DNA of 64,000 nt from Pseudomonas oryzihabitans (GCF_014522265.1 NZ_CP017024.1:1764001-1828000), one strand, 5' to 3'. Positions 1 to 8,931 are shown, counted from the stretch's first letter. Program-made: numbers and translations. Notes: a model not told the origin generated them from the letters alone.

Positions 1-1
1 C

Positions 2-1216
2 TTCGTGGCGCTGGATGCCACGGGCGAACTGGGGGTCTTCCACAGCACCGCCGGGCGTACCCTGCTGCGCGAGCAGATCGCCCCCGCCGCCGGGGTGCTG
101 GCGCTGTCGCCGCGCGCCGATCGGCTGTTGCTGGAGGAAAATGGCCGGCTGCTCGGCTTCCGCCTGGACAATCCGCACCCGGAAGTCTCCTGGTCGGCGC
201 TGTTGGGCAAGGTCTGGTACGAGAATTACGAAGCCCCGGCGCGGGTCTGGCAATCCAGCGCCGCCACCGCGGACTTCGAACCCAAGCTGAGCCTGGCGCC
301 GCTGACCTTCGGCACCCTCAAGGCGGCCTTCTACGCCATGCTGTTCGCCGCCCCCCTGGCCATCGCCGCGGCGGTCTATACCGCCTACTTCATGGCGCCG
401 CGCATGAGGCGTACGGTCAAGCCGGTCATCGAGCTGATGGAGGCGCTGCCCACGGTGATCCTCGGCTTCTTCGCCGGGCTGTTCCTCGCGCCCTTCGTGG
501 AAAATCACCTGCCGGGGCTGTTCAGCCTGCTGCTGCTCCTGCCGCTGGCGATCTTCGCCGCGGGCTTTGGCTGGTCGCGCCTGCCGCTGAGTCTGCGCGA
601 GCGCATCCCGGAAGGCTGGGAAAGCCTGCTGCTGTTGCCGGTGGTGCTGCTGACCACCGCCCTGGCGCTGTGGCTCAGTCCCTGGCTGGAAACCCTGCTG
701 TTCGCCGGCGACCTGCGCCTCTGGCTGAGCCAGACCCTGGGCATCGCCTACGACCAGCGCAACGCCCTGATCATCGGCCTGGCCATGGGCTTCGCGGTCA
801 TTCCCAACATCTTCTCCATCGCCGAAGACGCCATCTACAGCGTGCCGCGCAGCCTGACCCTGGGCTCCCTGGCACTGGGCGCCACCCCCTGGCAGACCCT
901 GGTGCGGGTGGTGCTGCTCACCGCCAGTCCGGGGATCTTCTCGGCGCTGATGATCGGCCTGGGCCGCGCCGTGGGCGAGACCATGATCGTGCTCATGGCC
1001 ACCGGCAACACCCCGATCATGGATGCCAACCTGTTCGAGGGCATGCGCACCCTGGCGGCCAACATCGCCGTGGAGATGCCCGAATCCGAGGTGGGCGGCA
1101 CCCATTACCGGCTGCTGTTCCTGGCCGCGCTGGTACTGCTCAGCTTCACCTTCCTGATGAACACCCTGGCCGAACTGATCCGCCAGCGGCTGAGGAAAAA
1201 ATATGCGGCCCTCTAG
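2..1216 (+). CDS. pstC: Phosphate ABC transporter permease PstC (5'-truncated)
   Basis: Inner-membrane permease subunit of the high-affinity phosphate importer PstSCAB. The reading frame is open at the left window edge, so about 404 C-terminal residues are visible and the true start lies upstream. The visible part begins with the end of a soluble, beta-rich-looking domain, as in the long PstC proteins of pseudomonads. It then shows several hydrophobic segments and the permease cytoplasmic loop (LGSLALGATPWQTL, near 870-900) that contacts the ATPase. The sequence GRAVGETMIVLMATGN follows the loop and is typical of PstC/PstA. The last 14 bases overlap the start of pstA, so the two are probably translationally coupled. 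Identification is firm; regulation (PhoB box, pstS) would lie outside the window. Confidence 0.95.
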   Translation, partial: FVALDATGELGVFHSTAGRTLLREQIAPAAGVLALSPRADRLLLEENGRLLGFRLDNPHPEVSWSALLGKVWYENYEAPARVWQSSAATADFEPKLSLAPLTFGTLKAAFYAMLFAAPLAIAAAVYTAYFMAPRMRRTVKPVIELMEALPTVILGFFAGLFLAPFVENHLPGLFSLLLLLPLAIFAAGFGWSRLPLSLRERIPEGWESLLLLPVVLLTTALALWLSPWLETLLFAGDLRLWLSQTLGIAYDQRNALIIGLAMGFAVIPNIFSIAEDAIYSVPRSLTLGSLALGATPWQTLVRVVLLTASPGIFSALMIGLGRAVGETMIVLMATGNTPIMDANLFEGMRTLAANIAVEMPESEVGGTHYRLLFLAALVLLSFTFLMNTLAELIRQRLRKKYAAL

Positions 1217-2915
1217 CGCCGGCGCGCCGCAACAGCGGGGCATCGGGCAGCGGCGCGCCCTGGGCGCCTGGCTGGGGGGCGGCGCGCCCGGGATCTGGCT
1301 CAGCGCCGGCGCCGTGGCCATCGCCGTGCTCATGACCCTGGGCCTGATCGGCATCCTCGCCGTGCGCGGCCTGGCGCATTTCTGGCCGGCCGAGGTGGTG
1401 CAGGCGCGCTACACGCCGCCGGGCCTGGAATCGCGCCTGGTGCTCGGCCAGGTGGTGGAGCAGGAGACGATACCGGCCGAGCGGCTGCGCAGCGCCGGGG
1501 TGACCCTGCCGCCGGACAGCGGCGAAACCCTGACCCGCGAACTCTTCAAGCTGGGCAATCGCGACCTCTATGGCAGCGATTTCGTCTGGCTGGTCGGCGA
1601 CTGGCTGCGCGATCGCCAGACCCCGACCGACGCCCTGGTGCTGGAGCGCCGCGAATGGGGCAACTTCTACGGCTATGCACTGGAGGTGCGCGAAGCGGGG
1701 CGCCAGGTGGCCAAGGGCGCCGCGGCGGTGCCCGAACTGCAGCGTCGCCTGCTGCGCACCCGCGACCTGAGCGAGCAGCTGGAGCGTCTGGAAAAACAGG
1801 ACATCGGCAGCGTCAACTACGCCCTGGAGCGGCTGCGCCTGGAAGGCCGCGGCCTGGAACTGGACGGCCGTCTCGACGCCACCGCCCAGGCCGATCTCGC
1901 CGCCCGCCGCGCCGAGCTCGAAGCCCGTTACGGCGAGCTGGAGGACCAGCTGGCCAGCCTGCGCCAGGAGCGTCGCCGTGACAGCGTGGTGCTGCGCGAC
2001 GTCGAGGGCCGCACCCTGGAACTCAATCTCGCGCGCATCGTGCGCGCCTACCAGCCCAACGCCATGGGCCTGGGTGCCAAGCTCGGCTTCTATGGCAGCA
2101 AGCTGTGGGAATTTCTCAGCGCCGATCCGCGCGAGGCCAACACCGAGGGTGGCGTCTTCCCGGCCATCTTCGGCACCGTGATGATGACCCTGCTGATGGC
2201 GGTGATCGTCACCCCCTTCGGCGTCATCGCCGCCATCTACCTGCGCGAATACGCCCGCCAGGGTCCGCTGACCCGCACCATCCGCATCGCCGTCAACAAC
2301 CTCGCCGGGGTGCCGGCCATCGTCTATGGCGTCTTCGGCCTGGGCTTCTTCGTCTATCTGCTCGGCGGTTCCCTGGACCAGCTGTTCTTCCAGGCCAGCC
2401 TGCCCACGCCGACCTTTGGCACCCCGGGGCTGCTGTGGGCTTCGCTGACCCTGGCGATCCTCGCCGTGCCGGTGGTGATCGTCGCCACCGAAGAGGGCCT
2501 GGCGCGCATCCCCCGCAGCATCCGCGAGGGCTCCCTGGCGCTGGGCGCGACCCAGGCCGAGACGCTGTGGAAGGTGGTGCTGCCGCTGGCCAGCCCGGCG
2601 CTGATGACCGGGCTCATCCTCGCCGTGGCCCGCGCCGCCGGCGAGGTGGCGCCGCTGATGCTGGTGGGGGTGGTCAAGCTGGCGCCCGCGCTGCCGCTGG
2701 ACGGCAACTACCCCTATCTGCACCTGGATCAGAAGATCATGCACCTGGGCTTCCACATCTATGACGTCGGCTTCCAGAGCCCCAACGTGGAAGCCGCCCG
2801 CCCGCTGGTCTATGCCACCGCGCTGCTGCTGGTGCTGGTGATCGCCGGGCTGAACCTGTCCGCCGTGTTCCTGCGCAACCGGCTGCGCGAAAAATACCGG
2901 CTGCTGGAAGAATAG
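1203..2915 (+). CDS. pstA: Phosphate ABC transporter permease PstA
   Basis: Second membrane subunit of the phosphate importer, 570 residues. A first membrane segment at about residues 35-58 is followed by a large predicted periplasmic/coiled-coil insert (about 60-300, rich in Glu, Arg and Leu). The ABC permease core (about 310-565) comes last. The core has the cytoplasmic loop EGSLALGATQAETLWKVVLP and the PstA-type sequence ARAAGEVAPLMLVG. The long insert makes it much larger than the roughly 300-residue E. coli protein, which is usual for pseudomonads. The ATG lies inside the end of pstC in another frame. Downstream the operon is interrupted by a 160-bp palindromic element before pstB. Confidence 0.95.
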   Translation: MRPSSAGAPQQRGIGQRRALGAWLGGGAPGIWLSAGAVAIAVLMTLGLIGILAVRGLAHFWPAEVVQARYTPPGLESRLVLGQVVEQETIPAERLRSAGVTLPPDSGETLTRELFKLGNRDLYGSDFVWLVGDWLRDRQTPTDALVLERREWGNFYGYALEVREAGRQVAKGAAAVPELQRRLLRTRDLSEQLERLEKQDIGSVNYALERLRLEGRGLELDGRLDATAQADLAARRAELEARYGELEDQLASLRQERRRDSVVLRDVEGRTLELNLARIVRAYQPNAMGLGAKLGFYGSKLWEFLSADPREANTEGGVFPAIFGTVMMTLLMAVIVTPFGVIAAIYLREYARQGPLTRTIRIAVNNLAGVPAIVYGVFGLGFFVYLLGGSLDQLFFQASLPTPTFGTPGLLWASLTLAILAVPVVIVATEEGLARIPRSIREGSLALGATQAETLWKVVLPLASPALMTGLILAVARAAGEVAPLMLVGVVKLAPALPLDGNYPYLHLDQKIMHLGFHIYDVGFQSPNVEAARPLVYATALLLVLVIAGLNLSAVFLRNRLREKYRLLEE

Positions 2916-2922
2916 TATGGTC

Positions 2923-3082
2923 CTTCAGAAGTTGACTACACGATTTTGGCGGCGCTTTTTCGGCGTGGACGGCGTTGCCACTCCTCGCCATAGCCCTGCT
3001 ATGACTCGTCACGGCGCCTGGCCCCCATCGGAGCGCCGAACCGCCAAAAATCACTCGCCAAATCTCGTGCGAACTTCTGAAG
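2923..3082. repeat. MITE-like imperfect palindrome between pstA and pstB
   Basis: The gap between pstA and pstB is 200 bp, unusually long within an operon, and most of it is one inverted repeat. The outer arms are an exact 11-bp pair (CTTCAGAAGTT at 2923-2933, AACTTCTGAAG at 3072-3082). Inner arms pair approximately (2942-2955 against 3033-3052), and a smaller palindrome sits at the centre. No coding potential is evident. The architecture resembles non-autonomous palindromic elements scattered in Pseudomonas genomes; a similarly built element lies at 23671-23812. Family membership is inferred. Confidence 0.6.
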
Positions 3083-3115
3083 CGCCACACTAGCGCCCGC
3101 GGCCGAGGAGACCCC

Positions 3116-3943
3116 ATGCCTTCCGATTCCTCCATCTTCAGAACTGCCGCCGCCTACGCGGCCAGCGCCCAGCCTGCGGCGAGCGAAGGTGGCGTGGCCC
3201 TGTCGGTGCCGCGGCTCAATCTGTTCTACGGCAAGAAGCAGGTCTTGCAGGACATCGCCCTGGAGATCCCGCGCCAGCGGGTTACCGCCTTCATCGGCCC
3301 CAGCGGTTGCGGCAAGTCGACCCTGCTGCGCTGCTTCAATCGCCTGAACGACCTGGTGGAAGACTGCCGCATCGACGGCGAGATCCTGCTCGACGGCCAG
3401 AACATCTATGCCCGCGGCACCGAGATCGCCGAGTTGCGGCGGCGGGTGGGCATGGTGTTCCAGAAGCCCAATCCCTTTCCCAAGAGCATCTACGAGAACG
3501 TGGTCTACGGCCTGCGCATCCAGGGCATCAAGCAGAAGCGGGTGCTCGACGAGGCGGTGGAGTGGGCGCTGCACGGCGCGGCACTGTGGGAAGAGGTCAA
3601 GGACCGCCTGCACGAGTCGGCCCTGGGGCTCTCCGGCGGCCAGCAGCAGCGCCTGGTGATCGCCCGCACCATCGCCGTGCAGCCCGATGTGCTGCTGCTC
3701 GACGAACCCTGCTCGGCGCTGGACCCCATCTCCACCCTCAAGGTGGAAGAGCTGATCCACGAACTGAAACAGCGCTACACCATCGTCATCGTCACCCACA
3801 ACATGCAGCAGGCGGCGCGGGTGTCCGACTACACCGCCTTCATGTACATGGGCCAGCTGGTCGAACACGGCGATACCGACACCCTCTTCACCAATCCGGC
3901 AAAGCGGCAGACCGAAGACTACATCACCGGCCGCTACGGCTAG
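3116..3943 (+). CDS. pstB: Phosphate ABC transporter ATP-binding protein PstB
   Basis: ATPase subunit of the Pst importer, 275 residues. Walker A is GPSGCGKST at about residues 61-69. The Q-loop sequence ([19 protein letters not shown]) is the PstB-specific form, the ABC signature is LSGGQQQR, Walker B is [13 protein letters not shown], and the switch histidine is in IVTHNMQQA. The ATG at 3116 follows a good GAGGAG ribosome site. About 30 extra N-terminal residues precede the ATPase fold, as in other pseudomonad PstB proteins. It is separated from pstA by the 160-bp palindrome, so readthrough or an internal promoter must supply it. phoU follows after 58 bp. Confidence 0.97.
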   Translation: MPSDSSIFRTAAAYAASAQPAASEGGVALSVPRLNLFYGKKQVLQDIALEIPRQRVTAFIGPSGCGKSTLLRCFNRLNDLVEDCRIDGEILLDGQNIYARGTEIAELRRRVGMVFQKPNPFPKSIYENVVYGLRIQGIKQKRVLDEAVEWALHGAALWEEVKDRLHESALGLSGGQQQRLVIARTIAVQPDVLLLDEPCSALDPISTLKVEELIHELKQRYTIVIVTHNMQQAARVSDYTAFMYMGQLVEHGDTDTLFTNPAKRQTEDYITGRYG

Positions 3944-4001
3944 TTCCAGGCAGGCCGGTGCCCCACCCGGCGACTCGCTCCTCTCAGGCAGGACTGACAG
4001 C

Positions 4002-4727
4002 ATGATCAACAAAGAAGGCCACACGCAGCACATCTCCCAGCAATACAACGTCGAACTGGAAGAGGTCCGCAGCCACCTGCTGGCCATGGGCGGTCTGGTG
4101 GAAAAGCAGGTCAGCGACGCCGTGCGCGCGGTGATCGACGCCGATGCCGGCCTGGCGCGCCAGGTGCGCACCATCGACGACCAGATCGACATCATGGAAC
4201 GCGGCATCGACGAGGAATGCTTGCGCATCCTGGCCCGCCGGCAGCCCGCGGCCTCCGACCTGCGCCTGATCATCAGCATCTCCAAGTCGGTGATCGACCT
4301 GGAGCGCATTGGCGACGAGGCCTCCAAGATCGCCCGCCGCGCCATCGAGCTGACCGAGGACGGTGAGGCCCCGCGCGGCTACGTCGAAGTCCGCCACATC
4401 GGCGAACAGGTGCGCAAGATGGTCCATCAGGCGCTGGACGCCTTCGCTCGCTTCGACGCCGAACTGGCGCTCTCGGTGGCCCAGTACGACAAGCTGATCG
4501 ATCGTGAATACAAGTCCGCGCTGCGCGAATTGGCCACCTATATGATGGAAGACCCGCGCTCGATCTCGCGGGTGCTGAGCATCATCTGGGTGCTGCGCTC
4601 CCTGGAGCGGGTCGGCGACCACGCGCGCAACATCGCCGAACTGGTGATCTACCTGGTGCAGGGCACCGACGTACGGCACATGGGCCTCAAGCGCATGGCC
4701 GAAGAGGTCAATCGGTCGCGCGAATGA
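4002..4727 (+). CDS. phoU: Phosphate signalling regulator PhoU
   Basis: PhoU links Pst transporter activity to the PhoR/PhoB two-component system and keeps the Pho regulon off when phosphate is plentiful. The protein is 241 residues, the usual length, and almost entirely helical. It has the two tandem PhoU repeats (about residues 20-110 and 125-215). Each carries the metal-binding acidic motif: DLERIGDEASKIA in the first and SLERVGDHARNIAE in the second. It follows pstB in the same direction as the last gene of the pst operon. Confidence 0.97.
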   Translation: MINKEGHTQHISQQYNVELEEVRSHLLAMGGLVEKQVSDAVRAVIDADAGLARQVRTIDDQIDIMERGIDEECLRILARRQPAASDLRLIISISKSVIDLERIGDEASKIARRAIELTEDGEAPRGYVEVRHIGEQVRKMVHQALDAFARFDAELALSVAQYDKLIDREYKSALRELATYMMEDPRSISRVLSIIWVLRSLERVGDHARNIAELVIYLVQGTDVRHMGLKRMAEEVNRSRE

Positions 4728-4799
4728 TCCGCCCGGTCACTCCCCCGGTGGCGTCCCGGACCTGCCTGCTATGCTGGAAGACTTGGCATGGAGTGACCG

Positions 4800-5720
4800 A
4801 TGAGCAAGTTGAACGTACTGGTGGTGGATGATGCGCCCTTCATTCGCGATCTGATCAAGAAGGGCCTGCGCAACCTGTTTCCCGGGCTGGTGGTGGACGA
4901 GGCGGCCGATGGTCGCCGCGCCCAGACGCTGCTCGGCAAGCAGCGCTTCGACCTCATCCTCTGCGACTGGGAAATGCCCGGCATGACCGGTCTGGAACTG
5001 CTGAGCTGGTTTCGTGCCCAGCCGGACCACAAGGGCGTGCCCTTCATCATGGTCACCAGCCGCGGCGACAAGGAAAACGTCGTCCAGGCCATCCAGGCCG
5101 GGGTGTCCGACTACATGGGCAAACCCTTCTCCAACGAACAGCTGGCGGCCAAGGTCAAGAAGGCCCTGCAGCGCACCGGCAAGCTCGCCGAGTTGCAGGC
5201 CGGCGCCCAGCCACGCCCGGCCACCGGCTTCGCCAATGACTCCCTCGGCGCCCTGACCGCCGGCCGCAGCGACGTGGTCCAGCCGGTCGCCGCCCCGGTG
5301 GCGGCCCCGGCTGCCACCTCCAGCGCCGCCCTGCTCACCGGCGGCGCGCCGCCGCCACCTGCCCGCGGCAAGCCCGCCGCCAATTTCGGCCAGGGCCAGC
5401 TGCGCCTGCCCAACGCCAGCATGGCCTGCCTGATCAAGGCCATCAGCATCAAGGAGGCTTTGCTGGTGGTCCGCCGTGGCGATCCGCTGCCGCAGATCCT
5501 GGAAACCGCCGTGCTCGACCTGGAGCAGGGCGAAGATGGAGGCGACGTGGCGCGCCTCAATGGCTATCTGCATTCCCTCAGCGCGGTGGAAGCGACCCCG
5601 GCCAGCGAGTGGGTGCAGGTCAACTTCCGCTTCATCGACCGTGACCCGGCCAAGCTCGACTACCTGTCGCGACTGATCGCCAAGGGCACTGCCCAGCGGC
5701 ACTACGTGCCGGGCGCCTAG
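4800..5720 (+). CDS. Response regulator with receiver domain and uncharacterised C-terminal domain
   Basis: A 306-residue protein with a CheY-like receiver at residues 1-125. The acidic pair is D10-D11, the phosphoacceptor is D56 (in LCDWEMPG), the switch residues are TS in MVTSRG, and the lysine is in GKPF near 110. A linker rich in Ala, Pro and Gly (about 140-200) leads to a C-terminal segment of about 100 residues. That segment is not a recognisable DNA-binding, GGDEF or HATPase domain. Pseudomonads carry a response regulator immediately downstream of phoU, so the position is conserved. No cognate kinase is adjacent, and its output is unknown. Confidence 0.88.
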   Translation: MSKLNVLVVDDAPFIRDLIKKGLRNLFPGLVVDEAADGRRAQTLLGKQRFDLILCDWEMPGMTGLELLSWFRAQPDHKGVPFIMVTSRGDKENVVQAIQAGVSDYMGKPFSNEQLAAKVKKALQRTGKLAELQAGAQPRPATGFANDSLGALTAGRSDVVQPVAAPVAAPAATSSAALLTGGAPPPPARGKPAANFGQGQLRLPNASMACLIKAISIKEALLVVRRGDPLPQILETAVLDLEQGEDGGDVARLNGYLHSLSAVEATPASEWVQVNFRFIDRDPAKLDYLSRLIAKGTAQRHYVPGA

Positions 5721-5797
5721 GGCAGGGCGGCGCCATGCAGAGGCTGGCACGGAGACTGCTTCGCACTGCGACACCGCGGATTTCTGACGCCTTGCCC

Positions 5798-6697
5798 ATG
5801 CCCCTTGCCTGTCGCCTGCTGCTGCTGTCGCTCGTCCTTTCGGGTCCCGCCCTGGCGGCGCCCATCTACAAGTATGTGGATGGCAACGGCGTGGTCACCT
5901 ACACCGACAAGGCGCAGAAGGGCGCCAAGGTGATGACCTTCAGTGACGACCCCATCGAGCGACTCGACCAGCGGGTCAAGCTGCAGCCGCGGCACTATGC
6001 CGGCGGCACGGTACTGGAGGTGCGCAACGACAGCTTCCTGCCGGTGACCGTCACCCTGCGCCTCTCGGCGCTGCAGAATGTCAGCGGGGTGGGCGAGGCG
6101 CCCATCCGCAAGGTCCTGCCGGCGCGCAGCCTGACGCGCCTGGCGACCCTGATCGCGCCCGATCCGGGCCGTCCGCAACGCTATACCCCGCAGCTCACCA
6201 CCCTGATGGGCAGTGCCACCCCGGTCTTCGCCTCCGGTTTCGCCTATCCGCTGCCCTGGCTGGGCGGACCCTTCAACGTCAGCCAGGGCGCCGGCGGTGG
6301 TTTCAGCCACAACACGCCCAAGAGTCGCTATGCGGTGGACATCGCCATGCCCGAGGGCACGCCCATCGTGGTCTCGCGCGCCGGTCAGGTGGTGGAGGTG
6401 GAGAACGACCAGGATGGGCGCGGCAATCACCCCTCCGGCAACTTCGTGCGCATCCTCCACGACGACGGCACCATGAGTGTCTACCTGCACCTGCAGCGCG
6501 GTTCGATCAAGGTCGCCGAAGGCCAGTGGGTGCGCCCGGGCCAGGCGCTGGCGTCTTCCGGCAACACCGGACGCAGCACCGGGCCGCACCTGCACTTCGT
6601 GGTCCAGCGCAACACCGGCGAAGCGATCGAATCCATCCCCTTCCGCTTCGCCCAGGCGGTGGACAGCCTGCCGAACTTCGCCGTCGGCGGACCTTGA
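5798..6697 (+). CDS. Secreted M23-family metallopeptidase with N-terminal DUF4124-like segment
   Basis: Predicted periplasmic or secreted LytM-type endopeptidase. From the chosen ATG (5798) it is 299 residues with a signal peptide (MPLACRLLLLSLVLSGPALA). A longer frame from ATG 5735 is possible but puts 21 residues before the signal. Mature residues 20-50 (YKYVDGNGVVTYTDKA) resemble DUF4124. The C-terminal half is an M23 domain with the zinc ligands: His in FSHNTP, Asp in YAVDIAMPEG, and the HLH of GPHLHF. All ligands are present, so it is probably active, perhaps on peptidoglycan cross-links or as a divisome/envelope factor. It is paralogous to the gene at 7856. Confidence 0.88.
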   Translation: MPLACRLLLLSLVLSGPALAAPIYKYVDGNGVVTYTDKAQKGAKVMTFSDDPIERLDQRVKLQPRHYAGGTVLEVRNDSFLPVTVTLRLSALQNVSGVGEAPIRKVLPARSLTRLATLIAPDPGRPQRYTPQLTTLMGSATPVFASGFAYPLPWLGGPFNVSQGAGGGFSHNTPKSRYAVDIAMPEGTPIVVSRAGQVVEVENDQDGRGNHPSGNFVRILHDDGTMSVYLHLQRGSIKVAEGQWVRPGQALASSGNTGRSTGPHLHFVVQRNTGEAIESIPFRFAQAVDSLPNFAVGGP

Positions 6698-6706
6698 GCG
6701 CCGGGG

Positions 6707-7507
6707 TCAGCCCTGGGCGTCGAGGTACTCGCTGGGCGAGACGCCCAGTACCCGGCGAAACATCCGGGTAAAGGCCGAGGGCGAAGCATAGCCCAGGTCC
6801 AGGGCCACCCGGGTCACCGGCTCGCCGGCGGCCAGTCGCGGCAGGGCCAGCATCAGCCGGGTGTGCTGGCGCCAGGTGGAAAAGCTGGTGCCGGTTTCCT
6901 TGAGGAACAGCCGCGCCAGACTGCGCGAGCAGAGGTGCAGCTGCTGCGCCCAAGTCGCCAGTGCCGTGTCGTCGGCGGGATCGGCGTGCAGACTGGTCTG
7001 GATGGCCCGCAGGCGCCGGTCGGCCAGCGCCGGCAGGTGCAGGGCGGTCTCTTCGAGAAACACCAGCTCCGCCAGCATCAGCGCCCGTACGTGGCTGCCC
7101 AGCTCGGCCTCGCCGTAGGAAGCGCCGCCGCGTCTCAGGCAGCGCAGCAATTCGCGCAGCAGCGGCGAGATGAGCACCATGCGGGTGGCCGCCTGGGGAC
7201 AGGGCAGGCCGCTCGGCAATTCGATGATCACCACCTGCAGGGTGGCCTCGCCATTGGCCCGCGCCTGGTGCTCGATGCGCGGCGGAATCCAGATCGCCTG
7301 CTTGGGCGGTACGTACCAGACCCCTTCGTGGGTGGTGACCTCCAGCACGCCGTTGACCGTGTACATCAGGTGCGCCTGATCGTGCACATGCGGCGGCCAC
7401 ACCTGGCCATGGGCGAAGGTGCTGAGCTGGGACACCAGGGGACCGGCAGGCGGGATGGGGGCATCCGCCACTACGCTCCGCGCTCGGTCGATTGTCTGTT
7501 CCTGCAT
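6707..7507 (-). CDS. AraC-family transcriptional regulator with N-terminal cupin
   Basis: A 266-residue regulator. Residues about 25-105 form a cupin sensor (HVHDQAHLMYTVNGVLEV, then IWIPPRIEHQA). The C-terminal 100 residues form an AraC double helix-turn-helix, with LCSRSLARLFLKETGTSFSTW in the first unit and LGYASPSAFTRMFRRVLGVSP in the second. I placed the start at ATG 7507, which has a GGA-type ribosome site; the frame extends upstream, but that sequence is not domain-like. It is convergent with the first M23 gene (9 bp apart) and divergent from the structured region and second M23 gene. Its ligand and targets are unknown. Confidence 0.9.
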   Translation of the reverse strand: MQEQTIDRARSVVADAPIPPAGPLVSQLSTFAHGQVWPPHVHDQAHLMYTVNGVLEVTTHEGVWYVPPKQAIWIPPRIEHQARANGEATLQVVIIELPSGLPCPQAATRMVLISPLLRELLRCLRRGGASYGEAELGSHVRALMLAELVFLEETALHLPALADRRLRAIQTSLHADPADDTALATWAQQLHLCSRSLARLFLKETGTSFSTWRQHTRLMLALPRLAAGEPVTRVALDLGYASPSAFTRMFRRVLGVSPSEYLDAQG

Positions 7508-7599
7508 AACAGCTGTCCGTTTCGGTTGGGCCGGGTCCAGGTGCCAGGGCCTAACCTGCAGCACTATGGCCGGAGCATCGGGCGCGCCCAGGGGTGACC

Positions 7600-7746
7600 C
7601 CTCTGCACGCCGCAAACCTGCCTCTCGCGGGAGTGTCGCACAGAACACCCGCCGCTTGGCTGACCTGCCTGAACCATCAGGCCTGTATTGAACTACCGTC
7701 CGATCGGTGGCAGCGTGGCACAGGGATTTGAGTGCCACGCTTTTTT
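7600..7746 (+). ncRNA. Candidate structured small RNA ending at an intrinsic terminator
   Basis: Between the araC-type start and the second M23 gene the plus strand holds a run of potential hairpins. They are an imperfect stem near 7630-7656 (CGGGAGTGT against AACACCCG), GCCTGA-ACCA-TCAGGC near 7667-7683, and ACCG/CGGT near 7695-7708. They end in a strong terminator (7713-7746). The terminator lies about 110 bp upstream of the next start codon and no open frame precedes it on this strand. A free-standing small RNA, or a leader that ends early, fits best. The 5' end is a guess. Confidence 0.35.
7713..7746 (+). terminator. Intrinsic terminator upstream of the second M23 gene
   Basis: A perfect 9-bp stem (GCGTGGCAC at 7713-7721, GTGCCACGC at 7732-7740) is followed directly by six T residues. 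Only the plus strand has the T-run. No protein gene ends here on that strand. Confidence 0.8.
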
Positions 7747-7855
7747 ATTTGCGTCGATGCTTTGCCAGCGGCTTCACAAAGCCGGGGTTTGGCCGTCGCC
7801 CAGTCTGCATGGCTTTGTTAGGTTCTGTCCTTGCCCATCATGGTGGCCCTATGCC

Positions 7856-8743
7856 ATGGACCGACGCCTGACCGCCCTGATCTCCTGCCTGACCCTCGCC
7901 CTGGCCATGCCCGCCCCCGCGCCGGCTGCCGAAAAGGCGACCCTGACCAAGACCTCCGCCAAGAGCCCGGCCCGCAAGGGGCAGGTCAAGCTCAAGGTAC
8001 GCAATGCCAGTGAAGGCCGCATCTTCGAGGTTCGCAACGATTTCGACGTACCCGTGCGGGTCGAGCTGCGCCTGCAGCGCACCGTCAACGTGGCCGGTGC
8101 CGAGCGCCCGATCCGCCAGGTCATCGAGCCGCGCTCCACGGTGCAGCTGGCGGTGATCCGCAAGCGCCAGCAGGGCTTTCCCATGCACTTCGAACAGGCC
8201 TTCAGCTACAGTCCGCAGCTGCCGGTCGGCACCCTGCCGCCGCTGGCGACGGATGTCGCGGGTGCTGCCGACAACGGCATCGGCTATGGTTACGCCTGGC
8301 CCTGGCGCCAGGGTGTCTACTACGTGACCCAGGGCGCGGGCGGCGATTTCAGTCACCACACGCCCAAGGGCCGCTATGCCGTGGACATCGCCATGCCCGA
8401 GGGCACGCCGATCAGCGCCGCCCGGGCCGGCACGGTGATCGACGTCGAAAACGGCCAGTTCGGCCATGGTCCCAACCCCTCCGGCAACTTCGTGCGCATC
8501 GCCCACGAGGACGGCAGCCAGAGCGCCTACCTGCACCTGCGCCGCGGTTCGGTCAAGGTGCGACCCGGCGAGCGGGTGGAGATCGGCACGCCCCTGGCGG
8601 AGTCGGGCAACACCGGTCGCAGCACTGGTCCCCATCTGCATTTCGTCGTCCAGGCCCACACTGGCGGTGAAATGGTCTCCATTCCCTTCCGTTTCGTGCG
8701 ACCGCTGGCGGCCCTGCCCAACATGGCGCTGGGCGACCGCTGA
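7856..8743 (+). CDS. Secreted M23-family metallopeptidase (paralogue of the 5798 gene)
   Basis: A 295-residue protein from ATG 7856, with a signal peptide (MDRRLTALISCLTLALA, cleavage near AAPAPAAE). The frame continues upstream but without signal-like or conserved sequence. The middle region (about 45-110, RIFEVRNDFDVPVRVELRL) matches the equivalent stretch of the first M23 protein. The catalytic domain has all zinc ligands: FSHHTP, YAVDIAMPEG and GPHLHF. The DUF4124-like start of the paralogue is missing here and replaced by a Lys-rich linker (about 25-45). The two genes probably arose by duplication and now flank an AraC regulator. The substrate is not determinable. Confidence 0.88.
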   Translation: MDRRLTALISCLTLALAMPAPAPAAEKATLTKTSAKSPARKGQVKLKVRNASEGRIFEVRNDFDVPVRVELRLQRTVNVAGAERPIRQVIEPRSTVQLAVIRKRQQGFPMHFEQAFSYSPQLPVGTLPPLATDVAGAADNGIGYGYAWPWRQGVYYVTQGAGGDFSHHTPKGRYAVDIAMPEGTPISAARAGTVIDVENGQFGHGPNPSGNFVRIAHEDGSQSAYLHLRRGSVKVRPGERVEIGTPLAESGNTGRSTGPHLHFVVQAHTGGEMVSIPFRFVRPLAALPNMALGDR

Positions 8744-8826
8744 GTCCGCGCTTAAGGGCGTTCCAGACCGGCTGACGCCACCGGGCCCATCCAGGGCCCA
8801 GGCACCCTGTCGCCGGTAGAAATCCC

Positions 8827-8857
8827 TTGGCAGAAACAGGCCTGGTGGCGTTATGCT
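8827..8857 (+). promoter_or_regulatory. Possible sigma70-type promoter for the diguanylate cyclase gene
   Basis: TTGGCA at 8827-8832 and TATGCT at 8852-8857 are separated by 19 bp, one or two more than ideal. They lie 75 bp upstream of the chosen start at 8932. This is consensus resemblance only. Confidence 0.25.
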
Positions 8858-8931
8858 ATCACCACGCTATTTCCTCCAGGGCGCGGGCTCTACCGCGGCC
8901 TTTCCTTCCTTCAGGCTACGGATGCCGCCCC

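Noticed and set aside
7688-7855. N-terminal extension of the second M23 gene
   Set aside because: It would translate through an intrinsic terminator and precede a clear signal peptide that starts at 7856.
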